Source: CBDATB01 sp965199745 (GTDB lineage Bacteria; Bacteroidota; Bacteroidia; Cytophagales; Flammeovirgaceae). Taken from it: a DNA stretch of 64,000 bases. Shown piece after piece: positions 52,144 to 61,793 of this stretch. The notes beneath the pieces were generated by a model. It did not search any database and had not been told where the DNA came from. It saw only the letters and a list, made by a program, of their open reading frames with translations. A program made the position numbers and the translations under genes. The DNA lies in NCBI GenBank assembly GCA_965199745.1, contig CBDATB010000013.1, positions 682,001 to 746,000 of the forward strand, given 5' to 3'. Positions within the stretch are counted from its first letter, which is position 1. Each line of letters starts with the position of its first letter.

Positions 52144-54528
52144 TTAAAATTTAAAATTATAAGAAATTCCGGGTGCTATTATACCCAAAATAGATATTCG
52201 AATCGCTTCGGTTTGCACAGGCATTCCGCTTGGTGTGCGGTTTTCTTCAGGCTGAAAATACACGCTGAAAGGGTTGCGTCTACCATATAGATTATATACA
52301 GAAAATACCCATGAGCCTTCGTATCTGCGGTTAGATTTTTCTTTACTGCGCAAAGTCGCGCTCAGGTCTAGCCGGTGGTATAAGGGTATACGGATGTTGT
52401 TGCGTCGGCTTCCGCTATTATGTGGAACGGCATACCCCTGAATTTCTATCTGATGTGTAGGGAAAGTATTCGGAGTGCCAGACAATAAAGTAAAGTTTAC
52501 AGACAAACTCCAGCGTTTGTTTAAGTTATAAAAACTAACCATTTTCAGGTTGTGTGTCTGGTCGAAACGAGTTGGGTACCACTCGTTGTTATTCAAGCCG
52601 GGTGTAAACTGTTCGCTTCTGGAAAGTGTATAGCTAATCCATCCGTTAATTCTTCCTTTGTTTTTTTTAATATACAATTCCAATCCGTAAGCTCTCGCTT
52701 TTCCTTCTATTATTTCTGCTTCGAGCAATTCATTCAAAAATAAGTTAGCACCATCGATATAGTCTATCTGATAAGGAATATTTTTGTAGTACAACTCCAC
52801 GGACGCTTCAAAAGCGTTATTTTTCAAATTTTTAAAATAACCTAAAGCTACTTGGTTTGCTCTGAGTGGCTCAATATTATTGGTACTGGGCGTCCAAATG
52901 TCTAAAGGGCTAGAAGCAGCAGTATTAGAAATTAAATGGATATATTGCACGGTGCGGTTATAGCCTAGCTTGATTGAGCTGCTTTGCGTGAGCTGGTATT
53001 TAGCAGAAAAGCGGGGTTCGAGGTTGTGATAAGTTTTAATTACCTCACCGCTGCCAAAAGTTCGGTTAGCCGATGGGATTACCTGGCGGGAAGTGTTGGC
53101 AATGATAGGGTCGCTAAATTCATAGCTCGTTCCTGTCCCTAAATATAAAAACATAGTATGACGCAAGCCGTATTGCAAAGACAGTCGGTCGTTGATAGTT
53201 TGCTCATTTGCTAAGTACAGGCTATTTTCCATACCAAATTTGGCAGGTATGGTGAAGTTATTACTTTCACCAACGCTCTGAGCAATGGCGTTGCCGGGTT
53301 TAAAGTTATAGTAAATAGCCTGCCCGCCAAAAGATAGTGAATTTTTAGGGTTGATATAATAGTCGAACTCTGTCTTAACACTGTAAGTAAGAATTCGAGA
53401 AGACCAGTCGAAAGTATCGTCTCCTGAGCCAAAGCTGATTTGATAATCGTAATTGCTGTAATAGACAGTAGTATTAGCAAACAAACGTTCGTTTACCAGA
53501 GCATTCCATCGGAGAGTTGCTGTGGCATTACCCCAGTTAGAACCAAAAATATTTTCTGCACCAAAACGATCGCGTCCCAAGTAACCAGATAAATAAATGC
53601 GGTGCTTGTCGTTAATACGCCAATTAACTTTGGTCGTTAGGTCATAAAAATTAAACACACTATTTCTTAAATCTTCATCCAAGAAGGGTTTTGACAAAAT
53701 ATCAGCATAAGACCTGCGAGCTGCCACTATAAAAGAAGCTTTGTCTTGAATGATAGGTGCTTCTACAGAAGCACGAGCAAATACTGTCCCGATGCCGCCA
53801 CTGGCTGAAAAACGCTTGCTATTGCCTTCTTTCATGCGTACGTCTAGAATAGAAGATAGCCTGCCGCCGTATTGTGCAGGAATGCCTCCCTTGATTAGCT
53901 TAACATCTTTTACTGCGTCTGGGTTGAAAATAGAGAAGAAGCCAAATAAGTGAGAAGAGTTATATACAGGTGCTTCGTCGAGTAGTACCAGATTTTGCGC
54001 TATTGTGCCGCCTCTTACATTAAAGCCAGTGGCTCCTTCTCCTACCGTAGTAACACCGGGCAGCAGTTGAATACTTTTAATAATGTCCACCTCTCCAAGC
54101 AGTGCAGGAATTCTTTTAATAGTGCCAATTTCAAGCTTATTAGCACTAATTTCTAAGCTTGTAATATTAGTATCTTCACGTTCTGCTTTTACGACTACCT
54201 CTTTCAAGTACTGCCTCTTTTCGACCAAATCAATATTCAATTCTATATTTTTATCAAGTATTATAGATTGCCTAAAAGACTCATAACCGATATAGCTGTA
54301 AGTAACTTGATAAGTACCTGCTGGCAGCGTAACGGCGTAAAAGCCGTAGAAATTGCTTACCGTACCATTATTAATTTCTTTAATAAATACTGTTGCACCA
54401 ATTAAAGATTCCCCGTTCAGACTGTCTCTAACATAACCATTGAGCGTATACTTTTGCTGGGTTTGAGCAAAACTTAGGTGAGATAGTAAAATAAAAGAGG
54501 TAGAAATAATTATTTTTTTGAAAGTCAT
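52144..54528 (-). CDS. TonB-dependent outer-membrane receptor with carboxypeptidase-like N-terminal domain
   Basis: 794 residues. Signal peptide (IISTSFILLSHLSFAQ), then a carboxypeptidase-regulatory-like domain at about 27-105 (LNGYVRDSLNGESLIGATVF), the plug domain (LLPGVTTVGEGATGFNVRGG, then GGIPAQYGGRLSSILDVRMK) and a 22-strand barrel ending in an aromatic (YNFKF). No SusC-type LSG motif region was identified. It imports a bound substrate using TonB energy; the substrate is unknown. Normally followed by the DUF4249 gene, here split from it. Confidence 0.92.
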   Translation of the reverse strand: MTFKKIIISTSFILLSHLSFAQTQQKYTLNGYVRDSLNGESLIGATVFIKEINNGTVSNFYGFYAVTLPAGTYQVTYSYIGYESFRQSIILDKNIELNIDLVEKRQYLKEVVVKAEREDTNITSLEISANKLEIGTIKRIPALLGEVDIIKSIQLLPGVTTVGEGATGFNVRGGTIAQNLVLLDEAPVYNSSHLFGFFSIFNPDAVKDVKLIKGGIPAQYGGRLSSILDVRMKEGNSKRFSASGGIGTVFARASVEAPIIQDKASFIVAARRSYADILSKPFLDEDLRNSVFNFYDLTTKVNWRINDKHRIYLSGYLGRDRFGAENIFGSNWGNATATLRWNALVNERLFANTTVYYSNYDYQISFGSGDDTFDWSSRILTYSVKTEFDYYINPKNSLSFGGQAIYYNFKPGNAIAQSVGESNNFTIPAKFGMENSLYLANEQTINDRLSLQYGLRHTMFLYLGTGTSYEFSDPIIANTSRQVIPSANRTFGSGEVIKTYHNLEPRFSAKYQLTQSSSIKLGYNRTVQYIHLISNTAASSPLDIWTPSTNNIEPLRANQVALGYFKNLKNNAFEASVELYYKNIPYQIDYIDGANLFLNELLEAEIIEGKARAYGLELYIKKNKGRINGWISYTLSRSEQFTPGLNNNEWYPTRFDQTHNLKMVSFYNLNKRWSLSVNFTLLSGTPNTFPTHQIEIQGYAVPHNSGSRRNNIRIPLYHRLDLSATLRSKEKSNRRYEGSWVFSVYNLYGRRNPFSVYFQPEENRTPSGMPVQTEAIRISILGIIAPGISYNFKF

Positions 54529-54675
54529 TTTTTATAAATTTTTGTCTTACTTAAAATATAACATTATATATAAAATCAAAATTAAGCAAATGCAAAACAA
54601 GAAAAAAATACATTTTCTTTCTTGTTTTATTCTTAGTCGCAACAGTTGAGTAAAAAAATGTCAAAGCTCAACCAT

Positions 54676-55914
54676 TCAGTTTAATAACAACATTTCCAGG
54701 TGGGCTATGGCAATGAGTTCGTCTCTTTTTTCCTGATGAATTAACATTTGGTATTCGAGCAGAATTTCTTGCATGTTCAATATTTCTTCAAAATCTTTTC
54801 CCGTAGTACTGTAATCTTTTAGTAAAATATGAATAATACGAGTGCTTTCAGTTATTTGCTTTTCATAAAGCAGCCTATTAATATGTGCGTTGCGGTATTT
54901 TTGCCATGCTTCTTTCACCTTCACTAACATTTGATTGGCAGTATATTGTTTTTTTTGTCCGATGGCTAATTGCTGTAATTTGATTTGAGATAAGCGTGCA
55001 TCGTGTCGTTTTTTGCTAAAAATAGGAATACTTATATGGACATGTGGCATCAGAATATTTGCTCCGTTGTTTTCAGGATTTAGGTCTGTCCTTGCGCGTA
55101 CTGCCGAGTAATCTAAGCCCAAAGCCAGTTGGGGCTTTCGATGATAGTTCACAACTTTTTGCTCTGCTGACAAAATATTTTCTCTAGCCTGTAGTAATTG
55201 AAAAATAGGGTTTTTTTTTATTTGTTTATCTATCGTTGTAGAATCATCTAAGATGAAAATTTTAGCGACTGTATCGCTGATATTCACCGAATCGTTCAAG
55301 CGTCGATTAAGTAAAGCATTAAAATGAAACATTAATGGTTTGCGCAGATCTTGTAGCTGCCGCAAGCGATTTTCTTTCTCACGGGTTTGCATCTGTACCC
55401 TCAATACATCGGATAACTTACTGAGATTATTTTGGTATTTTTGTAGGGAAAGCCTTTCGTAATTCTGCAAAATCTTAATATGTTCTTCAATTGCCTGTTC
55501 ATCTCGCTTGAGTTTTAATAGCTCAAACCAAACAGTTTTTACTTCATACAAAAGTTCGTTTTGTAAAATTTCTAATTCGGCAGACTGTACGAACCCCTTG
55601 AGTAAAGCCAGATCTTTTTGTGCAGCTAGTGTACCGAGCCAAGGAAATTTTTGCCTAATGCTTATTTTGAGTCTTTGGCTGCCTAGTCTGGTTTCTACTG
55701 GCAGTACAAAATAGCCTACCGAAATAGCAGGGTCGGGCAAGACACCCGCCTGCGGTACTGTCTTCAATGCTGCCTGATATTGTAAGTACTTGGCTTGCAG
55801 GTCAGGGTTATTTTTAGCAGCTACAAACAAATATTCTTCTAAGCTTTGCCCTACAACCAAAGTAGATAACAGTGCCAGAGTAAAAAATAACAATACAGCA
55901 ATATAATTTTTCAT
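54676..55914 (-). CDS. TolC-family outer-membrane efflux protein
   Basis: 412 residues with a signal peptide (YIAVLLFFTLALLSTLVVGQ). Helical-hairpin outer-membrane factor: NNPDLQAKYLQYQAALKTVP at the start, PDPAISVGYFVLP, then repeated coiled-coil stretches such as LSDVLRVQMQTREKENRLRQ and EKQITESTRIIHILLKDYST. It would pair with an inner-membrane pump and adaptor, neither of which is adjacent. The CzcC type is possible but not shown. Confidence 0.85.
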   Translation of the reverse strand: MKNYIAVLLFFTLALLSTLVVGQSLEEYLFVAAKNNPDLQAKYLQYQAALKTVPQAGVLPDPAISVGYFVLPVETRLGSQRLKISIRQKFPWLGTLAAQKDLALLKGFVQSAELEILQNELLYEVKTVWFELLKLKRDEQAIEEHIKILQNYERLSLQKYQNNLSKLSDVLRVQMQTREKENRLRQLQDLRKPLMFHFNALLNRRLNDSVNISDTVAKIFILDDSTTIDKQIKKNPIFQLLQARENILSAEQKVVNYHRKPQLALGLDYSAVRARTDLNPENNGANILMPHVHISIPIFSKKRHDARLSQIKLQQLAIGQKKQYTANQMLVKVKEAWQKYRNAHINRLLYEKQITESTRIIHILLKDYSTTGKDFEEILNMQEILLEYQMLIHQEKRDELIAIAHLEMLLLN

Positions 55915-56363
55915 CTGTTAAATTTTAACCAAAAGCAAGTGGCGATCTGAGAAGTATGATACGTTCTATATGCAACTAAAATTGAATGAGATAACTTTCA
56001 AAATATCTCTACAAATGCCGGGATATAGATGTTCGATAGAGGGCAAACTAGCAGCTTTTTTGTAGATATAGCGAACCTACGAGGTTTTGAAAACTTTGTA
56101 GATTTAAACATAAAAAACAATGGAAGCAGATAGTATCCTCACTTCTATCACCGGAGTATTTTATTGCCTATAAGTAACGAATGTAGAAGACTATATTTGA
56201 AAATTATTCTTTTATTATTAGAATATATTTTCAACTGCAAATAATTACATTTTTCTTGCTGTTTTTTTCTTGGTAAATTTAAAAAAAAATAATTAATTTT
56301 GAGTCACCGAGCATGAGTTAGAAACAGATGGCAAGTTAATACATTAATCACTTAAAAAAGTAT
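55915..56363. other. Intergenic region between divergent tolC-like and GH13 genes
   Basis: 449 bases, AT-rich. A palindromic hairpin CTACGAGGT/ACTTTGTAG with G-U pairs lies at 56077-56101, and a promoter for the GH13 gene at 56271-56301. Nothing else seen. Confidence 0.45.
56271..56301 (+). promoter_or_regulatory. Bacteroidota-type promoter for the GH13 gene
   Basis: TTG at 56271-56273, a 20-base spacer, TAATTTTG at 56294-56301. The predicted start near 56308 leaves a leader of about 55 bases before the ATG at 56364. Confidence 0.6.
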
Positions 56364-57821
56364 ATGATAATGCAAACGAGTACACTTAATAAAACATTTT
56401 CAGTTTGGCTATTCTTTATTTTGCTAATTTTATCAACTATTGCTTGTCAGCAAAAACCACAAGATGAAGCCACGCAAAAGACGGTCAACAATATGGATGA
56501 TGGTGTTGTTCACCCAGAGTGGTCAAAAAATGCTGTTATTTATGAGGTAAACTGGCGGCAATATACTCCCGAAGGCACTGCTAAAGCCTTTGAGTCACAC
56601 CTTCCCCGACTCAAGGCTATGGGAGTAGATATTTTGTGGTTTATGCCTATTAATCCTATTGGAGAGAAAAACCGCAAGGGAGAGCTGGGAAGCTATTATT
56701 CTGTAAAAGACTATAAAGATGTCAATCCTGAATTAGGTACTTTAGCCGATTTTCAGCACTTAGTTGAAAAAATTCATACAATGGGTATGTACGTTATTAT
56801 CGACTGGGTACCTAACCATACAGCATGGGATAACCCACTTGCTGTTGAACACCCCGAATGGTACGACAAAGATTCTAGTGGTAGTTTTATTCCTCCTTTG
56901 GGTTTCGACTGGACAGATGTAATTCAACTGGACTATAGACAAGAGGGTTTACGCCAGTATATGATTAATACACTGTTGTATTGGGTCAAAGATATTGGTG
57001 TAGATGGTTTTCGTTTTGATGTAGCCTGGAATATCCCCGTAGATTTCTGGAATGAAGTTCGCAAAAGTTTTAATACACTCGAGCAGCCGGTATTCATGTT
57101 GGCAGAAGCCGAAATAGCAGAACAAAATAAAAAGGCAATGAATATGAGTTATGGCTGGGATTTTCATCATATTATGAACGCCATCGCCAAAGGAGAGAAA
57201 GAAATTGAAGAAGATGGTAAAAAGAAAAAAGTACCTGCCAATGTTTATGATATCGACAAATATCTCATCGGTAACTATTTAAAATTTCCACCCGAGTCTT
57301 ACCTGATGATGTTTACTAGCAACCACGACGAAAACTCATGGAACGGCACTGTATACGAAAGAATGCCCGACAGCTATAAAACTTTTGCTACTCTTACTTT
57401 TATCTTTCCCGATATGCCCCTAATTTATAGTGGTCAGGAAGCAGGTTTAGACAGAAGACTGAAATTTTTTGAAAAAGATCTCATCGACTGGAAAGATAGT
57501 GAATTAACAGCATTTTACACCCAATTAATACAACTCAAAAAGAATAATCGTGCCTTATGGAATGGTAATTTCGGTGGTAAATTGGTGAGAGTAAGTACAT
57601 CTGACGATTCGTCAGTATTTGCCTGCTTGCGTGAAAAAGAGGACAATAAAGTATTGGCTGTTTTTAATTTAACTGCTGAGCCAGTAGAAATAACATTTAA
57701 AAAAAATCAGCGGTTTGTAGGTAGCTACCAAGAGGCTCTATCAGGCGAATCACTTACCGTTGAAGCCGATACAAAATTAGGTCTAGACTCATGGGGTTAT
57801 CGTGTTTTAGTAGCGATGTAA
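56364..57821 (+). CDS. Glycoside hydrolase family 13 (alpha-amylase-like) lipoprotein
   Basis: 485 residues with a lipoprotein signal ending LSTIAC. The amylase barrel shows the four GH13 regions: DWVPNH, DGFRFDVAW (nucleophile Asp), FMLAEAE (acid Glu) and TSNHDEN (transition-state Asp). C-terminal beta domain follows (RALWNGNFGG onward). It is anchored in the periplasm or outer membrane and would cleave alpha-glucans or maltodextrins. It is not inside a Sus-type polysaccharide locus; neighbours are unrelated. Confidence 0.93.
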   Translation: MIMQTSTLNKTFSVWLFFILLILSTIACQQKPQDEATQKTVNNMDDGVVHPEWSKNAVIYEVNWRQYTPEGTAKAFESHLPRLKAMGVDILWFMPINPIGEKNRKGELGSYYSVKDYKDVNPELGTLADFQHLVEKIHTMGMYVIIDWVPNHTAWDNPLAVEHPEWYDKDSSGSFIPPLGFDWTDVIQLDYRQEGLRQYMINTLLYWVKDIGVDGFRFDVAWNIPVDFWNEVRKSFNTLEQPVFMLAEAEIAEQNKKAMNMSYGWDFHHIMNAIAKGEKEIEEDGKKKKVPANVYDIDKYLIGNYLKFPPESYLMMFTSNHDENSWNGTVYERMPDSYKTFATLTFIFPDMPLIYSGQEAGLDRRLKFFEKDLIDWKDSELTAFYTQLIQLKKNNRALWNGNFGGKLVRVSTSDDSSVFACLREKEDNKVLAVFNLTAEPVEITFKKNQRFVGSYQEALSGESLTVEADTKLGLDSWGYRVLVAM

Positions 57822-58186
57822 AATATATACATAATGATTTAATTTTTCGGAGCTCAGCAAGTTTGCTGTCATTTCTATTTTTATGTATGGAAAAATATGC
57901 GTCAGTTTCCTACATTTTATTGTAAGCAAAAAAGAATTATAAATATCGATTCATTTACTGCTTATTGACAAGCTCGTTTTTATAAACAGCAATTATTCAT
58001 GGTGTAAAGCCCACAACCTACCAGACAGCTAAGCGCGATTTTCGGCTGTGATAATTCCGTTAAAAAATTTGAATTCTAACAAAAAAGCTACACATTTGTG
58101 AAAGACTCCACGAAAGAATAAAAGCATAATTCGAATATTTTTTATTTAATCTTTGATAAATTTATACTCTATAATAATAGATAATA
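57822..58186. other. Intergenic region before sucD
   Basis: 365 bases. CAGCAA/TTGCTG (57855-57868) forms a short hairpin 35 bases after the GH13 stop and may be a weak terminator. No ORF and no exact TAnnTTTG found for sucD. Confidence 0.4.
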
Positions 58187-59059
58187 ATGAGTGTTTTAGT
58201 CAATAAAAATTCAAAAGTAATCGTTCAAGGATTTACTGGATCGGAAGGTACTTTCCATTCCGAACAAATGATTGAATACGGCACGCAGCTAGTCGGTGGA
58301 GTAACTCCCGGCAAAGGTGGTCAGAGCCATCTCGGCAGGCCTGTTTTTAATACTGTTGCTAAAGCAAAAGAAGAAACTGGTGCCAATGTCAGTATTATTT
58401 TTGTGCCGCCAGCTTTTGCCAGCGATGCTATCATGGAAGCTGCTGAGGCAGGCATTCGGTTGATCGTTGCTATTACTGAAGGTATCCCTACTAGAGATAT
58501 GATATGTGTTAATGAATATATCCATACCAAAAATCTAACCTTAATCGGTCCAAACTGTCCGGGTATTATTACGCCGGGTGAAGCCAAAGTAGGTATTATG
58601 CCCGGTTTTATCCATCATCCCGGAAAAATAGGTATCGTTTCGCGTTCGGGTACGCTCACTTACGAAGCCGTAGACCAAATTACCAAAGCCGGCATGGGTC
58701 AGTCAACTTGTATTGGTATTGGCGGAGACCCTATCATCGGCACCACCACCAAAGATGCTGTCAAACTGCTGATGGAAGACTCTGATACTGAGGGTATTAT
58801 TATGATTGGAGAGATTGGCGGTAGCATGGAAGCCGATGCTGCCTATTGGATTAAAGAGAACGGCACCAAGCCTGTTGTAGGTTTTATTGCTGGGCAAACT
58901 GCCCCTCCAGGCAGAAGAATGGGACACGCCGGTGCTATTATTGGCGGCACTGACGATACAGCAGAAGCTAAGATGAAGGTAATGCGCGAATGTGGCATTC
59001 ATGTGGTTGCCTCCCCAGCCGATATTGGACAAACTATGGCGAGTGTGACTGACCAGTAG
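58187..59059 (+). CDS. sucD: Succinate-CoA ligase, alpha subunit
   Basis: TCA-cycle enzyme subunit that binds CoA and carries the phosphohistidine. 290 residues, normal length. Features are VIVQGFTGSEGTFHSEQMIE, the GGVTPGKGGQSHLGRPVFNT loop, IGPNCPGIITPGEAKVGIMP, and the active-site His in GRRMGHAGAIIGG. The beta subunit gene sucC is not adjacent. Convergent with the HTTM gene, 30 bases between stops. Confidence 0.96.
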   Translation: MSVLVNKNSKVIVQGFTGSEGTFHSEQMIEYGTQLVGGVTPGKGGQSHLGRPVFNTVAKAKEETGANVSIIFVPPAFASDAIMEAAEAGIRLIVAITEGIPTRDMICVNEYIHTKNLTLIGPNCPGIITPGEAKVGIMPGFIHHPGKIGIVSRSGTLTYEAVDQITKAGMGQSTCIGIGGDPIIGTTTKDAVKLLMEDSDTEGIIMIGEIGGSMEADAAYWIKENGTKPVVGFIAGQTAPPGRRMGHAGAIIGGTDDTAEAKMKVMRECGIHVVASPADIGQTMASVTDQ

Positions 59060-59089
59060 TGTTTCACAAAATTCACAGCAATGATATAG

Positions 59090-60430
59090 TTATTCGTACG
59101 GCAAAATCCATGATTTATGGTAAAAGTTTTCTTTTTCTTTAAGTAAATCCGTTGATGTGTTGATGAACAAACGGCTCGGCATTCCGTTGAGTGTTACGTA
59201 GCACTTTGTGGTAATGACTATATTATTTATCCCTTTTTTTTGATATACTTCTTTCAAAAAATGAGCAAACTGTAGAATCATATCAGGTTGTGTAGCCATC
59301 ATTTGCTCTTGATGAGCTGTTAGGTAATCGCTATTGCGAACTTCTTCTACAGTATCAGTATCAGTATTTTTGACATAAAAAAAGGCTTGTCCAGCTTTTT
59401 CTATCAACATCACTCGCCAAGAGAAACGATAACCCTGCTCTGTCCAAAACAGTTTGCCCGGATACAAAATATAACGGAAAGGCAGGAGCGTTTGTAGCAC
59501 CAGATAAAAACATAAAGCAACATATAATGATTTTTGATGTTTTTTGGGTTTGCAGCACTTTTGTCGTGTGTGTACGGCATTATTTTGTAGACGTAAAAAG
59601 TATTGTGTTGTGTGCTTTATTCTGTGTATTAAATTTTGGTGGAAGTTAGAAGAAAAGAAAATTAGTGTTATTAAAATCATGATATAAGGAAACATGCCTA
59701 TCTGAAACAAAACGGCGGTGAGCAAATGAAAAATAATAACTGTTCCATATGCAAATATTCTCGTGGGCGCATAGCACAAAAAAGCCACGATAAATAAGTC
59801 ATATAAAGCACCTGCCCAACTGAAAATGTAGGCTGTCTGCTCATAAAGCAGCCAATCACCGATTAACGGTGTGTCCGCTTTTGCCGGAAGCCATATTTTG
59901 AGCGGTAGTGCGTGAAATATCCAATCGGGGTTGAATTTGGCAATACCAGAAAATATATAAACAATAGCAATTTGTACTTTTAGTATATTCACTGTCCAAG
60001 ATGGCACATAACTGACAGCGAGTTGAGGTTTTTTCAGTGTATCTAAAGAAAAATAGCGGTGGGCGGGTATGAAGATGAGCAAAAAGCTAATCAGACTGAC
60101 AAAATAGTAATGGTTTAGATAGTTGCTTTTATCAATAAGTTCTACATAAGTAAAACATACAAAGAAGAAAATAATACTGAGGCGATAGAATAAACCCAAC
60201 ATGATAGAGAAAGCACTGAGTGCCATGCTAATAAACAGGGCATACATGCCGATGGCACCCAAAGGTTTTACCCACTCAAAGCCGTAGTAGGTAAAATGGT
60301 AAATAGGCTGCACGTATAAACTGTCCACCCATCCTTTCAGCATAAACCGAAGTATGCTCACACACATTACTCCGCCAAAGAGTATCCGAAAAACAGCCAA
60401 CGAAGTAATTGGATAATTAACAGCCGACAA
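59090..60430 (-). CDS. HTTM (vitamin K-dependent carboxylase-like) membrane protein
   Basis: 446 residues with about ten hydrophobic segments. The horizontally-transferred-TM pattern is visible: SLAVFRILFGGVMCVSILRF at the start, DKSNYLNHYYFVSLISFLLI, and VYIFSGIAKFNPDW followed by the PLKIWLPAK segment. The Bacteroidota members are not shown to carboxylate glutamate. Downstream of the imelysin and DUF4856 genes on the same strand, a known grouping near iron-uptake functions. Confidence 0.85.
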   Translation of the reverse strand: MSAVNYPITSLAVFRILFGGVMCVSILRFMLKGWVDSLYVQPIYHFTYYGFEWVKPLGAIGMYALFISMALSAFSIMLGLFYRLSIIFFFVCFTYVELIDKSNYLNHYYFVSLISFLLIFIPAHRYFSLDTLKKPQLAVSYVPSWTVNILKVQIAIVYIFSGIAKFNPDWIFHALPLKIWLPAKADTPLIGDWLLYEQTAYIFSWAGALYDLFIVAFLCYAPTRIFAYGTVIIFHLLTAVLFQIGMFPYIMILITLIFFSSNFHQNLIHRIKHTTQYFLRLQNNAVHTRQKCCKPKKHQKSLYVALCFYLVLQTLLPFRYILYPGKLFWTEQGYRFSWRVMLIEKAGQAFFYVKNTDTDTVEEVRNSDYLTAHQEQMMATQPDMILQFAHFLKEVYQKKGINNIVITTKCYVTLNGMPSRLFINTSTDLLKEKENFYHKSWILPYE

Positions 60431-60483
60431 TTGATAGTTGATAATATTGTATTTAAAACGTGATCGATAAATATTAATTTACT

Positions 60484-61614
60484 TTAGTCTCCGTCGTTGT
60501 CCTGAAAAGTGATAATAACTCCCATAGCGGAAGCCATGTCGGTTTTCAGTAAAACTAATAACTGTTGTAGTTTTTTGTAAAGTTCTGAAACAGTGTCGGG
60601 GTTTTGTGCAATTGTATCGTTGAGTGGGTCAGGAGTGGTTAATAAGTGCTGTATTATTGTGGTGAAACGGACACGAATATTATCACGTAAATCTTCCCGC
60701 CCTAAACTGACAAGCAAGTCATCTAAGCCAATAGGATTATCATTTTCTTCTAATGCATTACCCAAATACAACCTTTCAATAGCTCGTATATTTTCTAATG
60801 CTAAAGCAACGGAGAAGCCTCCATAGCGTGCTTCCGCGGTCGAAGGGCGTGGAACGCCTGCACTTCTAACACCAAGCGGTATGCCTACCTTACCGTCTCG
60901 GGTAAATCTTTCATAATGCTGAATTAGCGCATTACTCAACAAACTAATAGGGCTGCCCACCTGTGTACCTGTGTGAGTGCTAAAAGTCTGTAAATAATTC
61001 TCTCCGTCATCTGACCATGCGCTATGCACTTGATCTATTTTTGATTTCATGGCTACAATCAGATCTTGCAAATAAGTTTTTCGGTTTCCAGCCATTGCGT
61101 CATAGGTATATAAAGCTACGATCTCTTGGTCGGATGCTGCCGCACCATTGAGCAAATAATCAATAGCAGGAAAACCAATAGAAGAAATATTACTGATCGT
61201 ATTCAAATCATACGAACCTGAAGCAATATTGGCATGAATATTATCGCTATTGGTAGGGTAAGTGTTGAGTGAGCCTCTTAAAACTACTGCATCAGCAGGT
61301 CCGAACTCGAAAAAACTACAATTTTGCCATGAAAGGTAAGCCTTACGAAAGATATTGCGTAAGGCATTGAGTTTTACCGCATTTGGTGTGGTAACAAAAT
61401 CATGAATGCTGTCTTGCAGTTGATTAATATTTTTTTGTAGCTGTGTGTAGCTAGGAAGAATAATGTTAGTTCCAATATTCTTCAACATAGCTTCTCGGCT
61501 GAAATTAGGGTCAACATTATCATTTTTATTACCACTATTATCGCAAGAAATTAAACTTAGGCAAATAAACAAAGTAAATGAAAGCAGCAAATAGAAAGCG
61601 GATGATTTTTTCAT
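60484..61614 (-). CDS. Imelysin-family lipoprotein (peptidase M75-like)
   Basis: 376 residues with a lipoprotein signal (LFICLSLISC). Helical bundle of the imelysin type: NIILPSYTQLQKNINQLQDS, AYLSWQNCSFFEFGPADAVV and the segment SSIGFPAIDYLLNGAAASDQ. The family motif GxHxxE reads GFPAID here, so the His is absent, as in many non-peptidase members. Associated with iron uptake in other bacteria. Lies between the DUF4856 and HTTM genes on the same strand. Confidence 0.88.
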   Translation of the reverse strand: MKKSSAFYLLLSFTLFICLSLISCDNSGNKNDNVDPNFSREAMLKNIGTNIILPSYTQLQKNINQLQDSIHDFVTTPNAVKLNALRNIFRKAYLSWQNCSFFEFGPADAVVLRGSLNTYPTNSDNIHANIASGSYDLNTISNISSIGFPAIDYLLNGAAASDQEIVALYTYDAMAGNRKTYLQDLIVAMKSKIDQVHSAWSDDGENYLQTFSTHTGTQVGSPISLLSNALIQHYERFTRDGKVGIPLGVRSAGVPRPSTAEARYGGFSVALALENIRAIERLYLGNALEENDNPIGLDDLLVSLGREDLRDNIRVRFTTIIQHLLTTPDPLNDTIAQNPDTVSELYKKLQQLLVLLKTDMASAMGVIITFQDNDGD

Positions 61615-61793
61615 ATTATTATTTTTTTATACAAGTACTTAATAAAATTTTGTATGCGAAATCAAGGGTCAAACTGAAAATTCAGCCCGAGAATGCATAT
61701 GCTCAGGCGATAAATTAGACGTAGAATAAAAGCGCTTTTATCTTGCGTGAAAAAGTATATTTTTTCAATCCTTAATTCGCATTTTATATTAAT

